Source: Cladosporium sp. IMV 00045
Lineage: Eukaryota > Ascomycota > Dothideomycetes > Cladosporiales > Cladosporiaceae
Direction: 5' to 3'
DNA length: 64,000 nt
Assembly: GCA_001931905.2 (NCBI GenBank)
Contig: MSJI02000804.1
Coordinates: 1 to 64,000 of the forward strand
Each line of letters begins with the position of its first letter. The first letter of the stretch is position 1. This document shows, piece by piece, positions 1 to 9,593 of this stretch. The notes under the pieces were generated by a model. It was not told the DNA's origin and ran no database searches. It saw only the letters and a list, made by a program, of their open reading frames with translations. The translations under genes and the position numbers were made by a program.

Positions 1-1564
1 CTTGAAACCATCACTCTCGTTCAATACAAAAGAGGCCAGGGAACGGATCGTACTCGTCCAGTCGGCAACCGCGTGCATCCGATCTGTGTCCGCACGGCTC
101 TCGATCTCAACGGTTCCGGCGTCCTGGTTGATCTTGCCACGCAGCTGCCCGTCCATGATGAGGAACCCGACGATGTCCTGGACCTCTGGTGTAGAGATAT
201 TGAGGCGCTTGGCGATAAAATCGAGCTTGAAGCGCGTGTAAGGCGCGACGAGTTTGACGACAGCCTTGGTGCGCATGTTTCGTGTGACCTCGTCGATGTT
301 CTCCGCAATAAAGGGGTCTGCGAGGAGATCTTTGTTCTTGTTCAGAATAGACTCGTAGCGGTGGATCTGATCGTTTTGGTACGCATCCACCAGTTCTGTC
401 ATCGCCGCAATGCGAGGGTCGTTCTTGTACGGCTTGGTTTCTTGGGAGTCGAACGGATTGATATCAGACCCCATGAGCATCGTCGTGAGCACGAGGTACT
501 TGAGCACCTGAATTCGCTGTAGAGAGCCGGCCTCGTCATAATTCCGGAATGACTCGAAGAAGTCGCTCTGTGCCTCGTTCCAGTTCTCTGGATGAAGGGT
601 CAGTCGGCACGAACGGCTGCAGGCTGAGAGATCCCTTGCTTACCTTCGCTCATGTGCATCTTGCCACCGCATTCACGGATGATCCCCATGATTTTGGGAT
701 GTGGTACCGCCGAACGGACCTTGAGCGCACGCTGGTACAAGCCCTGGCGGAGAATTAGCAAAATGGCGTCAAAGTGTGAAATGTCGCTCGTAATACCTTC
801 AGGCGCTTGTTGTTGCGTGTCTCGGCGTACATCTGGATCTCCAAGGCATATGCCTCCATGGAGTACGTGCCCTTACTGGGATCATCCGTGCCGTCACCTC
901 GCTGGCACGCCTTGTGTAGTTCCCGGACCTTTTCGGTCAAACGAGCGTAGTCCTTTTGTACTAGCCAGAGTCTAGCAAGCTTGGTGTTGGTTGACAGCCA
1001 CAGTCTCTCATTGTTTGTTGCCTGAAATGACTCGAGTGTCTTCGAGTAGAACTTCTCCATGCACTGGTTCGCCGCCTCGTTCCCTGCATTCTTCTCGATG
1101 AAATCCAGCATGTTGTTGATCGACTTTTCAGAGTAATTGCGAGTGACGGCAGACTTGACATATGTCAAAAGCTCCGTGTAGTGCTCGACCGCCTGCGCAT
1201 AACGTAAGTGCTTGTCCGGCAATTGTTGACTCGGTCCTCACACTGACCTTCTCGTATCTTCCCAATGTGAATTCGAGCTTGATCGCTTGCTTCAATCCCT
1301 TGAAACCCCAGTCTCCTTTCTCCTCTTCCAGCGCTGGAACCCCAAGGAACTCCTCTATGGCTTCCTCGGGCGCCTCGGTCTTCATCTGCTTCGCATTGTA
1401 GTATTTGTTCTCCACGTCAACATCGCCTCCCTCTTCGGCATCGTCATCGTCTTCGTACTCGAAGTCATAGCTAAGGTCTGTTAGTACGGCCAATTGACTC
1501 AAGAGCATCATATCTCATACTTCTCATCATCTGAAGCTTGCATGAAGTCATCGTCGTCGGACAT
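1..1564 (-). CDS. csn2: COP9 signalosome subunit 2, left copy (partial at the window edge)
   Basis: CSN2 is a PCI-domain scaffold subunit of the COP9 signalosome, which removes NEDD8 from cullins. The ATG is at 1564-1562. Exons are 1521-1564, 1248-1470, 797-1192, 644-743 and 1-587, with introns of 50, 55, 53 and 56 nt. All have GT-AG ends and match the second copy at 13.2-14.9 kb. The N-terminus is acidic ([14 protein letters not shown]), then the conserved stretch starting [10 protein letters not shown] and a long helical repeat region typical of CSN2/Trip15. About 450 of an expected 492 codons are visible, with no stop or frameshift. The gene is divergent from cwc25 with 365 bp between starts. 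Differences from the other copy are mostly synonymous, so it looks functional as far as it can be read. Confidence 0.9.
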
Positions 1565-1929
1565 TGTGGCGGTTGTCAAGGTACTGAGGGGAAGGTGAGT
1601 ATTAAGGTGATGCTTGAATTATGTCGGTGGTATTGAAGAGGTTGTGTTCTGTGGGTTCGTAAGGTAATTGGAGAGGAAAGGGTTGTGATTGCTTAAAGTC
1701 AGTGGGTGATGTCGATAGCTTCAGGCAAGTGAAGCTCAAGGCTCCAAACGTCTGTCGCAATCGATAGGATTAAGGTTCACACTAGCGGGGAAGTGCGGAA
1801 AGGTCCGCTGGACCAAACGTCGCGCCAGTGCATCTGGAACTTGAAAGTGCAATTGAAGTCGCCTTCGAACCTGTCTTCACACTCTCAACCTATCCATACC
1901 ACCTCCGCACTCTCGACAACACCGTCAAG
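1565..1929. promoter_or_regulatory. Shared divergent promoter of csn2 and cwc25, left copy
   Basis: This is the 365-bp gap between two divergent start codons. About 150 bp on the cwc25 side is nearly identical to the other copy. It contains a perfect 7-bp inverted repeat, AGCTTCA-6 nt-TGAAGCT, at 1717-1736, and two AAACGTC motifs. The csn2-proximal 100 bp is clearly more diverged between copies. No TATA box was recognised. A regulatory role is inferred from conservation only. Confidence 0.5.
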
Positions 1930-3174
1930 ATGGGTGGAGATCTCAACCTGAAGAAGTCATGGCACCCGGTGCTCATGTCCAACCAGAAGCGCGTCTGGGC
2001 CGAAGAAAAGAAAGCACTCGACGAGCGCAAGAAGACCGACCAAGTCCTCAAGGAACGTGCCGAGGAGCGCGCACTACTCGAGCTCGAGAAACTTCAGGAA
2101 AATGCAGGAGGCAAGAAGCGCGCGGACCGCGTTGACTGGATGTACAACGGACCCGGCTCTGGCGGACCTGGGGCAGGTGGAGGCGTGAGCGAGGAGATGG
2201 AGGGCTATCTGCTGGGAAAGAGAAAGCTGGATGGGCTGGTGCAACGATCCGAGACCGACGCAATGAAGAAGGATGCCGGCGAGGAGGGATTCATGGCACT
2301 CAACTCGAATGCGAACACGGCCCGCGACACAGCATCCAAGATCGCAAGCGACCCGATGCTTGCAATCAAGAAACAGGAGCAAGCTGCTTACGAAGCTATG
2401 ATGAACGACCCGGCAAGGAAAAGAATGCTCATGCAAGCGGCCGGCAAAGACGACGAAAACGGGAAGAAAGAGAGGAGGCACAGACATCGACACCGACACC
2501 ACAGGGACGACGACGACAGCCACAGAAGCAAAAGAAGACGACACAGCAACGAAGACGACGAGGGCCGCTCAGACAGACATCGATCACGACGACACAGACA
2601 CAGATCCCGCTCTCGCTCGAGTTCACCCTACAGACGCCGCGACGACCGAGACCGCGACGAGCACCGCCACAGATCACGCCGCGACAGAGACCGCAGTGCA
2701 TCTCGCTCCCGGTCGCCTCGCAGAAGGCACGACCGTGAAGACCGCAACAAGCGTCGCAAATCATACCCCAGCCCGAAGCGCTCCGGCTCTTCACGATCTG
2801 AGTCTCGATCGCCCTACCGTGCCAGACAGAACGACTACAGCAGGCGCGATAGGCGACCCTCGCCTTCCTACGAGCGCCCAGGCAATCGTCAGAAGTCGTA
2901 TAGATCACCATACGAGGAGGCCAAATGAGACGAGGCCGCAGAGCAAGCCGAGCGTGAGAAGCGTTTGGCAGCAATGCAGTCGAACGCTTCCGAGCTGGAA
3001 GGCGATCGCAAAACTCGACTGGCGGAACTCGACGCGAGAGACGCAAAGCAGCGCGAAGAGGACGATCGCAAGAGATCCGACAAGGCGCATTTTATCGGGG
3101 GAATTAGGAAGGAGGCTGAAGGGGTCGACTCAGGGCGGAGATTGCAAGGCGCTCGTGGCGGGCGGGACGAGTAG
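1930..3174 (+). pseudogene. cwc25: Pre-mRNA splicing factor Cwc25, left copy with premature stop
   Basis: Cwc25 joins the spliceosome before the first transesterification. The ATG at 1930 opens with [13 protein letters not shown], the hallmark of the Cwc25/CIR N-terminal domain, followed by a charged helix and an RS/RH-rich tail. Reading stops at a TGA at 2926-2928 after 332 residues. The same frame then runs on without another stop to 3174, matching the C-terminus of the intact copy at 11,614-12,858. At the stop the intact copy has CGA (Arg), so one C-to-T change at a CpG explains the break. About 82 residues, ending in a conserved Lys/Arg-rich tail, are lost. It may be a young pseudogene or a shortened but partly active protein. 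A base-calling error is possible. Confidence 0.85.
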
Positions 3175-4456
3175 TGGCGACAGCTCACTTCTTTCCCTGT
3201 TTTCTTGCATTCTAGAACTACTGACATTCGCGATATCCAACTTTTCGTTCAGTCAGCATGCACAACAATAATTCTTTACGATACCAAATCTAAGCACGAC
3301 ATTTGAATCTCACTTCAAGCTGCCAGGCCCTTCGAGCAGTCATTGCTCACTTTCTGTTCGATTCAGATGTCAAGTGAAGAATCGGTCCAAAGTGACGGCT
3401 CCCAATGGGAATCAGCCTGGAGTTGCGGATCTGTTGAGCACCCGTCGACTTATCGCAATTGATAAGCCATGGTCATAGCATTCCACGTACGACCTGATGA
3501 TTTGTATCAGACAACAAACAGCTTGCAGCACAGAAGTTGGACCTCGCAACCTACCACCTCGCCTGGGTTTCTTTGTCATTTCGTTTTCCCCTCCGCCATT
3601 GGAGGAGGAGTGAGAGCATCTTCCACGATCTCGAGGGTCCTCTTTTATGGCACACACGTAAACGGATGCAAAACCAGAGCGAACAAGACAAGCCTTGAAA
3701 GTAATAAAGCCACGTTGAAAAGTAAAGTTATATGTATATGCATTTTTTCTCCCTTCCTCCAGCCTGGCCTTCTTGAAGAACCAGTTAGTTAGCTAGCTAG
3801 CTAGTTGAGAAAATAGATAGAAATAATAAAGAGTAGCTAAGAATGATCAAGAAGCAAAAAACCCAGCCCGTTCGAGGACAAACATTCCAGTCTCGCTTGG
3901 GCTCCCCTTTCCCTTGCTTGATCTCGAAAGCAGCCGACGTTGGACATCCGCCCAATCCAGAAGTGAAGAGAGGAGAGCTCCTAGGCCTGGTAATCGGAAT
4001 ACCGCGCGCGGGAGGAAGAGGCTTGTTGACTCGCTTCCATTCGAAGATCGAGGAAAAGAACCAGGGGATTGATAGGACGGATCTCGTGCGCGCGCGAGTG
4101 ATGAGACGTTCGGTCCGAGAAAGGCCAGATGGAAATTAGCAGAAAACGCCGGCGCCATGTTGCTATCAATTGAGGTATAGGACAGAACTGAACAGAGCAG
4201 AACAGAAACAGAGAATCGAATGGAATGAAAAGAGATGGAAAGGTTCCAAGGCCGAGGGCGGGCGGGGGTATATGTGTTGTTGGTGTTGGCGGGCGTTGTT
4301 GTAATTTCGTCGTCGTAGTGCCGAATCGAGGAGGTGGAAGAGGGACGCATTCTTCGCACGCAAGCGAGATGCGTCTCCTCTTCTTTTCGGTTTTTGGGAG
4401 TTGCGTGTGGTGTTTGCGGTCTTCAATCGCATGTCCATTGTTCTCATTTCTCTCCC
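3175..4456. other. Intergenic, convergent 3' ends
   Basis: The gap between cwc25 (left copy) and rho3, which converge. The first 115 nt still match the right arm of the duplication; the rest is single-copy. A short TAGC-type repeat lies at 3785-3806. No reading frame here shows a recognisable protein. Confidence 0.6.
3785..3806. repeat. Short (TAGC)n/TTAG repeat
   Basis: A run of alternating TAGT and TAGC units that is largely self-complementary, within the non-coding gap downstream of rho3. It is short and no function is suggested. Confidence 0.6.
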
Positions 4457-5351
4457 TCACATGACGGAACACGACGAGCCGTCTTTGTCTCCCTTGGGGT
4501 TTTTGACGGTCAGAGCGACGCGCGCGGCTTCGGTGAAAGCTTCGTTGACGCCGCGGTTTTTCATGGCGGAGCATTCTGTGGAAAGAAATGTTAGTTTCGC
4601 TTGTTTCTTGATATCCCGCGCAAGATGGAAAATCCCCTCTTCAACCGCACTCGACAGAATGCCATTACACTCCCACAAGTCGAACATACCAAGATATCTC
4701 AACGCCTTCACCTTCTCCGCCACCGCCAAACCCTGCTTATAATCGATGGTCGGCTTCTTGGGCTCGCGGCCATCCTCGCGCTCGTCCTTCTCCTGCTCGC
4801 GCAGATCGCACTTGAGCGCGACCAGCACCAGCTTCACCCCGGGGCAGTTGTCCGCGATCTCGCCCACCCACTTGCTCTCCACGTTCTCCAGCGAGTCCGG
4901 CGAGTCGACGCTGAAGCACAGCATGATGGCGTGCGTGTCGTCGTACGACAGCGAGCGGAGGCGGTCGAATTCCTCCTGCCCGGCCGTGTCCCACAGGGAG
5001 AGCTCGACGTGCGTGTTGTCGATGAAGATGTCGTGGACGTAGTTTTCGAAGACGGTCGGTTCGCTTTTGGGGGAGGATGTCAGAAGGGGTTGGTTCTTGC
5101 TGTTGGTTTGAGCAGCGCTTTCATTGCGCGCGTGGGGTCTGCTTACTATACTGTAGGGAAATAGCCTCGGGTGAAGACGTTCAGCAATGATGTTTTGCCG
5201 CACGCGCCGTCGCCTCTGTGTTGTTGGTGTCAGCCATCGTGAGATTGTCATGGATGGATTGCGCGGCGCAAAGGGGTGCGCGCGTGGATGTCTTGACATA
5301 CAATAGGACCAGCTTGCGCTGTACGGTCTTTGATCCTCCACAGAGCGGCAT
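4457..5351 (-). CDS. rho3: Rho-family GTPase Rho3
   Basis: Rho3 is a membrane-bound small GTPase that directs polarised exocytosis and actin at hyphal tips. The ATG at 5351 gives MPLCGGSK, the usual start of filamentous-fungal Rho3. Exons are 5302-5351, 5147-5215, 4690-5063 and 4457-4575, with introns of 86, 83 and 114 nt, giving 203 residues. The P-loop GDGACGKT is at 18-25, effector region VYEPTVFENY at 39-48, switch II WDTAGQE at 64-70, base-recognition motifs LKCDL and ECSAM, and a C-terminal CSVM prenylation box at 200-203. A charged insert at about 129-145 is the usual Rho insert region. A candidate GAP for this protein, Rgd1, is encoded at 33.9-36.1 kb. Confidence 0.95.
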
Positions 5352-7049
5352 ATTCGCAAGGATTGGGTGTTGAGGAAAGAGGTGGGCGGAGGGTGTGGAG
5401 GTGTTGATGGGCTAGAAATCGGGATATGCCAGAGGGTGTATTGACAATCTTGTGTTGGTGACGGGGATGTTGAAGGTGGAGATAGCAGTGGTGGTGGAGG
5501 AGTGGTGGGACGTGGATGTTGTTGTTGTTGTTGTTATTATGTATGAATGAGAGACGACGACAACGACAACGTCCAGTAGACTATGCTCGATACAGGCCAG
5601 ATGCGGGTGGAGATGGGGGGAGATGGGATGGGATTACTAGGCGGCGGTTGGGCGTTGCGCGGACCTGACTCGGCAGAGACTTGGAATGATGATGGTGATG
5701 ATGATGATGATGGTGAGATGGAAGGCAGAAAGCAAGATCTAGTTGGGGTTGATTACGTATTGATGGGTCTCCAGGAAATGCATATGTACATGTAGCACTA
5801 ACTTACTAGTTCAATTGATTCCATTCTATTTCCTAGAATGATTGAATACCTTTCATCATAGCAGCTGAAGGGCAATAACAACAAAACCCGCACGGAAGAG
5901 CAGACGCCGCCGGGCTGACTCTTTCGAATGCGGAGTTACTTTGACACTACGCTGATGTGCATACATCATGCATTTCTCCATCTCCTGCTCAGCCTCACCA
6001 AAACCACGACAGGAATCCATCAATCAACATGGACAACAAGCAGCATGCAAGCACTTCCGGTCCTGAAGAAAAAAGAAAATCCAGGGCCTCAAAATCTCAA
6101 ACCAGGGGAAATTTGCAAAATCCATGGAAAGGTGAAAACCTTTCAAAAAGAAATCCCATCCCATTCCGTCCGTCCCATGGGATGGTAAGACCTAATAACT
6201 CTCTTTCGCGAAACCTTGTCTGTCAATCATGCCGACCCGCTCGCCGCAGCCGCCGCAACGCGTGGTTCTCTCTCGCGCGCACTGCTCTTTCAGCCGTGGC
6301 GTGGCGCGGGTAGATCTTCCTTTCGCCGGGTGTGCTAAGTATAGCGTACCAGCTGGAGGGCAGGTTAGAAGCCCATGAGCTGGCTTTTCGGCTTGTTTGG
6401 TAGGCGAAAGGTTGAGGTATAGGTGGGTGTATTGGACCACGTGTTTTTGTGTTTACTTGCGTGATGAGATACTTGACAAGGCAGATATCGAAGGCACCGA
6501 ACTCTACTTGCTGAAGGAAGAGAAATTGAAATCTACCTTCAAGTGTATGCGATGCCACGCAAAGAGGTACCAATCCTTTGGGATTGGTGAGAATCCAACT
6601 CGCGCGAGACTTGTTCCTGAACAGAGAAATTGTTCGTGTTGTCTTTCCAAGCTTGAAACCGGTCGAATGCGCCAATTTGGAAGCGGACTCACTCACGACT
6701 GTGGTGTGGGATTATGAGACATACTACAAGTTCACAACAGGGAAATAGACAGACGTACCGAGGAGCTTTTCTTCGTTCCTCCACAGCATATATCGTGAAG
6801 GAACCCATTGATTTGCTGGCACCAGTTTCCAGAAGCCTCATGTAAGGTAATCACATAGAAGCAATGAGAATCCAGACACAGTGAAGGCTCGTCGGAATGA
6901 GAACGAACGCATAATTTCCCGAATGTTGAAGTCGTTCTTTCTCATGCTATGCTATGCCATTTATGTATCTATCGCCGGGGTATCTCTCGTTGAAAGCAAA
7001 CCAAAAAACCAAACCATCTACTCCCCAAGCCCATCACACCTACACTGCA
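5352..7049. other. Long intergenic region upstream of rho3
   Basis: About 1.7 kb between the rho3 start and the siroheme synthase stop. It should include the rho3 promoter and leader. It contains a (GTT)6 run at 5518-5535 and a GAT-rich run at about 5688-5713. Several short open frames occur on both strands but none resembles a known protein. Confidence 0.6.
5518..5535. repeat. (GTT)6 microsatellite
   Basis: Six GTT units in the probable rho3 leader or promoter; a second, imperfect GAT-type microsatellite follows at about 5688-5713. Confidence 0.75.
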
Positions 7050-8780
7050 CTACACAGTCACCACCGGCTTCGCCCCCCTCATAGGATCCCCACTCTCCTC
7101 CAACCCCGGCGTAACAAGCTGCTCCCTCAGCGCATCCAACCCCTTACTCCCGCCCATCTCCTCGTCCAAACTGTCCAGCACTTCCAACCCGTTAAACCCC
7201 TCTTCGACAACCCACTTCTGCGGCGTCTGCTCCAGCACCTCGCACGCCTTGCCCACGACCAGCAGGCCCGGCGGCCTGCTCCCTTCCTCCTCCACGGCCG
7301 TCGTGACGTACTCGAGCGTCGTGCGAATGACGCGCTGGTCCGGGCAGGAAGCGCGCTCGATCACCGCGCAGGGCGTGTTTGCTGGCCACGGGGCGGGTTT
7401 GTGCGCTGTCAGACTGTCGCGCAGGGCCTCCAGTCTGTGCAGCGCCATGAGGAAAACGACCGTCTGGTTGGGCAGGTAGTTGGGCGGTTGGGGAGCGGCG
7501 CCTTTACGTCCTGTGCCTGTGCAGACGAGCACTTGGTCGCTGACGGAGCGGTGGGTGACGGGGATTTTGGCGAAGAGAGGCGCGGAGAGGGAGCTGGTGA
7601 TGCCCGGCAGCACGGTGGCGATGTAGCCGTGCGAGCGGAAGAAGTCGAATTCCTCCGCCCCGCGGCCGTACAGGTAGGGGTCGCCTTGCTTGAGACGAAG
7701 GACGGTTTTGCCTTCGCGCACGGCGCGCAGGCCCATTTCGAGGAACTCCTGCTGCGCCGCGTCGGCGTTGCCAGGGAATTTGCGTGAGATTTCGACCGGG
7801 GTGCGGCGCGGGACGAGTTCGAGCACGCCTGCTGGGACGAGCTTGTCGGAGAGGATGAGGTCGGCGCTGCGGATTGCTTTGAGGGTGGCGGTGGTGAGGA
7901 GGTCGGGGTGGCCGGGTCCGGAGCCTGCGAGGATGATGCGGCCGGTCTGGCGGCGAGCGTCGAGGGTTGCTGGGTTAAGAAGTGGTTTGCCGTCTGTGGA
8001 AACTGCTGCGGCGGAGTCTTTTCTGTAAGATTGAAGGATGGCGTCGACGTCTTCGTCGGTGATGGCGGCTAGTCTTCGGAGAGGCCAGTATTCGCAAATT
8101 TGTGCTAGCCATCTCATCCGTCTGGCCTTTGCGGCTTCGGCATCGGTCGATGTGACGAGTTTGTTGAACTGCGCTGATTGACCTGCCTCGTCTTCCTCGG
8201 CCTCTGGGTCTGCAGCCATTTCTGCAGCATGGTCTTCTTCCCATATCCTCCTCCTAACGGTGCCTAATCGCTCCACAGCAGGACCAAGGTCGGCCGGGAG
8301 TGCAGAGGCAATCTCACGCCGTATCCTCGACGCCAGCTTGCATCCCTTGCCAGAAGTCGTCACGCCAACCTGCAGCGGTCCAGAAGTATGCGTGGACAGC
8401 AGAGTGAAAGTGCAGAGACCGGGAGCATCGGCAACATTGACAGGAATCCGCAGTCGCCGACAGAGAGTGGAAATCTGCACCCCCACAGGCGTCCTTCCAC
8501 CGGTCGTCACGAAAACGGCGTCCACGTATCCGTCCACCTCGTCTCGTCCCAGAGTCTTCAAGTCGTTCTCTTCGAAATCTCGCTTTATCCACTGCAGCTG
8601 GTTTTCTTCGATGCGCTTTGCGAGTCCGTAATGAAGATTGCCATTGTCGGGAGCGATGAGGATGGGTGTCGCGCCGACTTCGAGGGATTTACTGCAGCGA
8701 GCGCCGGCGAGAGGGTTGGATCCGACGATTAGGTGAATGTGCGATGTTGAGTCTACCGCGGTGAGGAGTGCGGGAGTCAT
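7050..8780 (-). CDS. met1: Bifunctional siroheme synthase (precorrin-2 dehydrogenase/uroporphyrinogen III methyltransferase)
   Basis: The protein makes siroheme, the cofactor of sulphite and nitrite reductases, by methylating uroporphyrinogen III and oxidising precorrin-2. The ATG at 8780 is the first in frame and sits in a CACCATG context; there is no intron; 576 residues. The N-terminal part (about 1-190) is Met8/CysG-N-like: a nucleotide-binding start, an NVADAP segment with the expected catalytic Asp, then a TSGKGCKLASRIRREI stretch. The C-terminal part (about 270-540) is a class III methyltransferase (Met1/CobA type) with a GSGPGHPDLLT start, a DKLVP motif and GDPYLYGRGAEE. Yeast keeps separate MET1 and MET8; a fused order like bacterial CysG is common in moulds. 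It is divergent from the kinase gene at 9594. Confidence 0.93.
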   Translation of the reverse strand: MTPALLTAVDSTSHIHLIVGSNPLAGARCSKSLEVGATPILIAPDNGNLHYGLAKRIEENQLQWIKRDFEENDLKTLGRDEVDGYVDAVFVTTGGRTPVGVQISTLCRRLRIPVNVADAPGLCTFTLLSTHTSGPLQVGVTTSGKGCKLASRIRREIASALPADLGPAVERLGTVRRRIWEEDHAAEMAADPEAEEDEAGQSAQFNKLVTSTDAEAAKARRMRWLAQICEYWPLRRLAAITDEDVDAILQSYRKDSAAAVSTDGKPLLNPATLDARRQTGRIILAGSGPGHPDLLTTATLKAIRSADLILSDKLVPAGVLELVPRRTPVEISRKFPGNADAAQQEFLEMGLRAVREGKTVLRLKQGDPYLYGRGAEEFDFFRSHGYIATVLPGITSSLSAPLFAKIPVTHRSVSDQVLVCTGTGRKGAAPQPPNYLPNQTVVFLMALHRLEALRDSLTAHKPAPWPANTPCAVIERASCPDQRVIRTTLEYVTTAVEEEGSRPPGLLVVGKACEVLEQTPQKWVVEEGFNGLEVLDSLDEEMGGSKGLDALREQLVTPGLEESGDPMRGAKPVVTV

Positions 8781-9593
8781 GGTGGGGGGATGTGATTTGT
8801 GGCGGGGTTTGGGGAGGATTGCCAAACCGTGAGGTTACGGAGAAGGGAAGGGTGGGAAGAGGAGAAGTGAAGAAGGATAAGAGATGTTATCGTCTGAACA
8901 TGGCAACCCAAATTCAACGATCACAAGAGCATGTTTTTCTCTTTCTCCGTTATCAAGCCGCAGAAGAGGCGAATGGCACCAAAATGCATGGCAATGACAG
9001 GGCGCATGGGGAAATCTTTCAGACGGCGACCCGCTTAGCGGCGATGGCGTTATCAGGGCGAATGGCCGACTATCGGAGACTTGATTGTCAGCCAGATCTC
9101 CCAAGGGTCTGATAGGCGAGTTGTGATTGATAGGTCATCCTCTTGCTGTTTGATTTGGACACTCCCGCGGGAATGCTCTGAATGGATTGTGGTTGACTGT
9201 TGACCATAGAAATTGTATAACCAGACCTACATTGCATTCTTCAGATATCGGGCAGCTGGCGTATCCTAGACCTCAGGCTAGAGAGTACATGATACGCTTG
9301 TTACTGTGGGAAAGAACTCTTCTCTACATGTCATCTGTTTCGAGCTACTGTGCCATTTCTCTTGCATTTTGCTCGATGCGTTTTGAAGAGTATCTCAAGA
9401 CAAGCCACACTCAGGTACATGTAGTATACTTTTCAACATCGACGACATTCACCAAATTCTTTACTTCTCCCACAGCAATAAACAAAGTGCATGTTGACAC
9501 ACTTTGCCACGCGTATTGACAGTATCTCTATTCATCCCCATCCTCGCCTGTCTCGCTCATCTCCTCGTCTCCTTCCAATCAACCACAAAGCCA
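8781..9593. other. Divergent intergenic region between the siroheme synthase and the CHK-like kinase
   Basis: An 813-bp gap between two divergent starts, so it should hold both promoters. The last 150 bp before 9594 is pyrimidine-rich, as in many fungal leaders. I see no gene in it. Confidence 0.5.

Larger units (their letters stand above)
1..3288. repeat. Left arm of inverted segmental duplication
   Basis: This stretch is repeated in inverted orientation at about 11,501-14,787; position 1 pairs with 14,787 and 3174 pairs with 11,614. It holds csn2 and cwc25 with their shared promoter. Matching ends just after the cwc25 stop, near 3288 and 11,501, where both arms still share a GATACCAAA/GGTACCAAA stretch and then diverge. 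The outer end lies beyond the left edge, so the full arm length is unknown. Divergence by eye is a few percent, and patchy: some blocks over 100 nt are identical, others differ mainly at third codon positions. Confidence 0.9.

Noticed and set aside
4225..4742. Open frames on the plus strand opposite the rho3 3' part
   Set aside because: They are antisense shadows of rho3, whose exons are set by strong homology.
6223..6696. 157-residue minus-strand open frame between rho3 and siroheme synthase
   Set aside because: No ATG in a good context, no motif, and overlapping frames on the other strand of similar length.
9504..9593. In-frame hydrophobic stretch upstream of the CHK-like kinase that could be a signal anchor
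   Set aside because: It has no ATG; the first in-frame ATG is 9594, and the upstream sequence is pyrimidine-rich like a leader.
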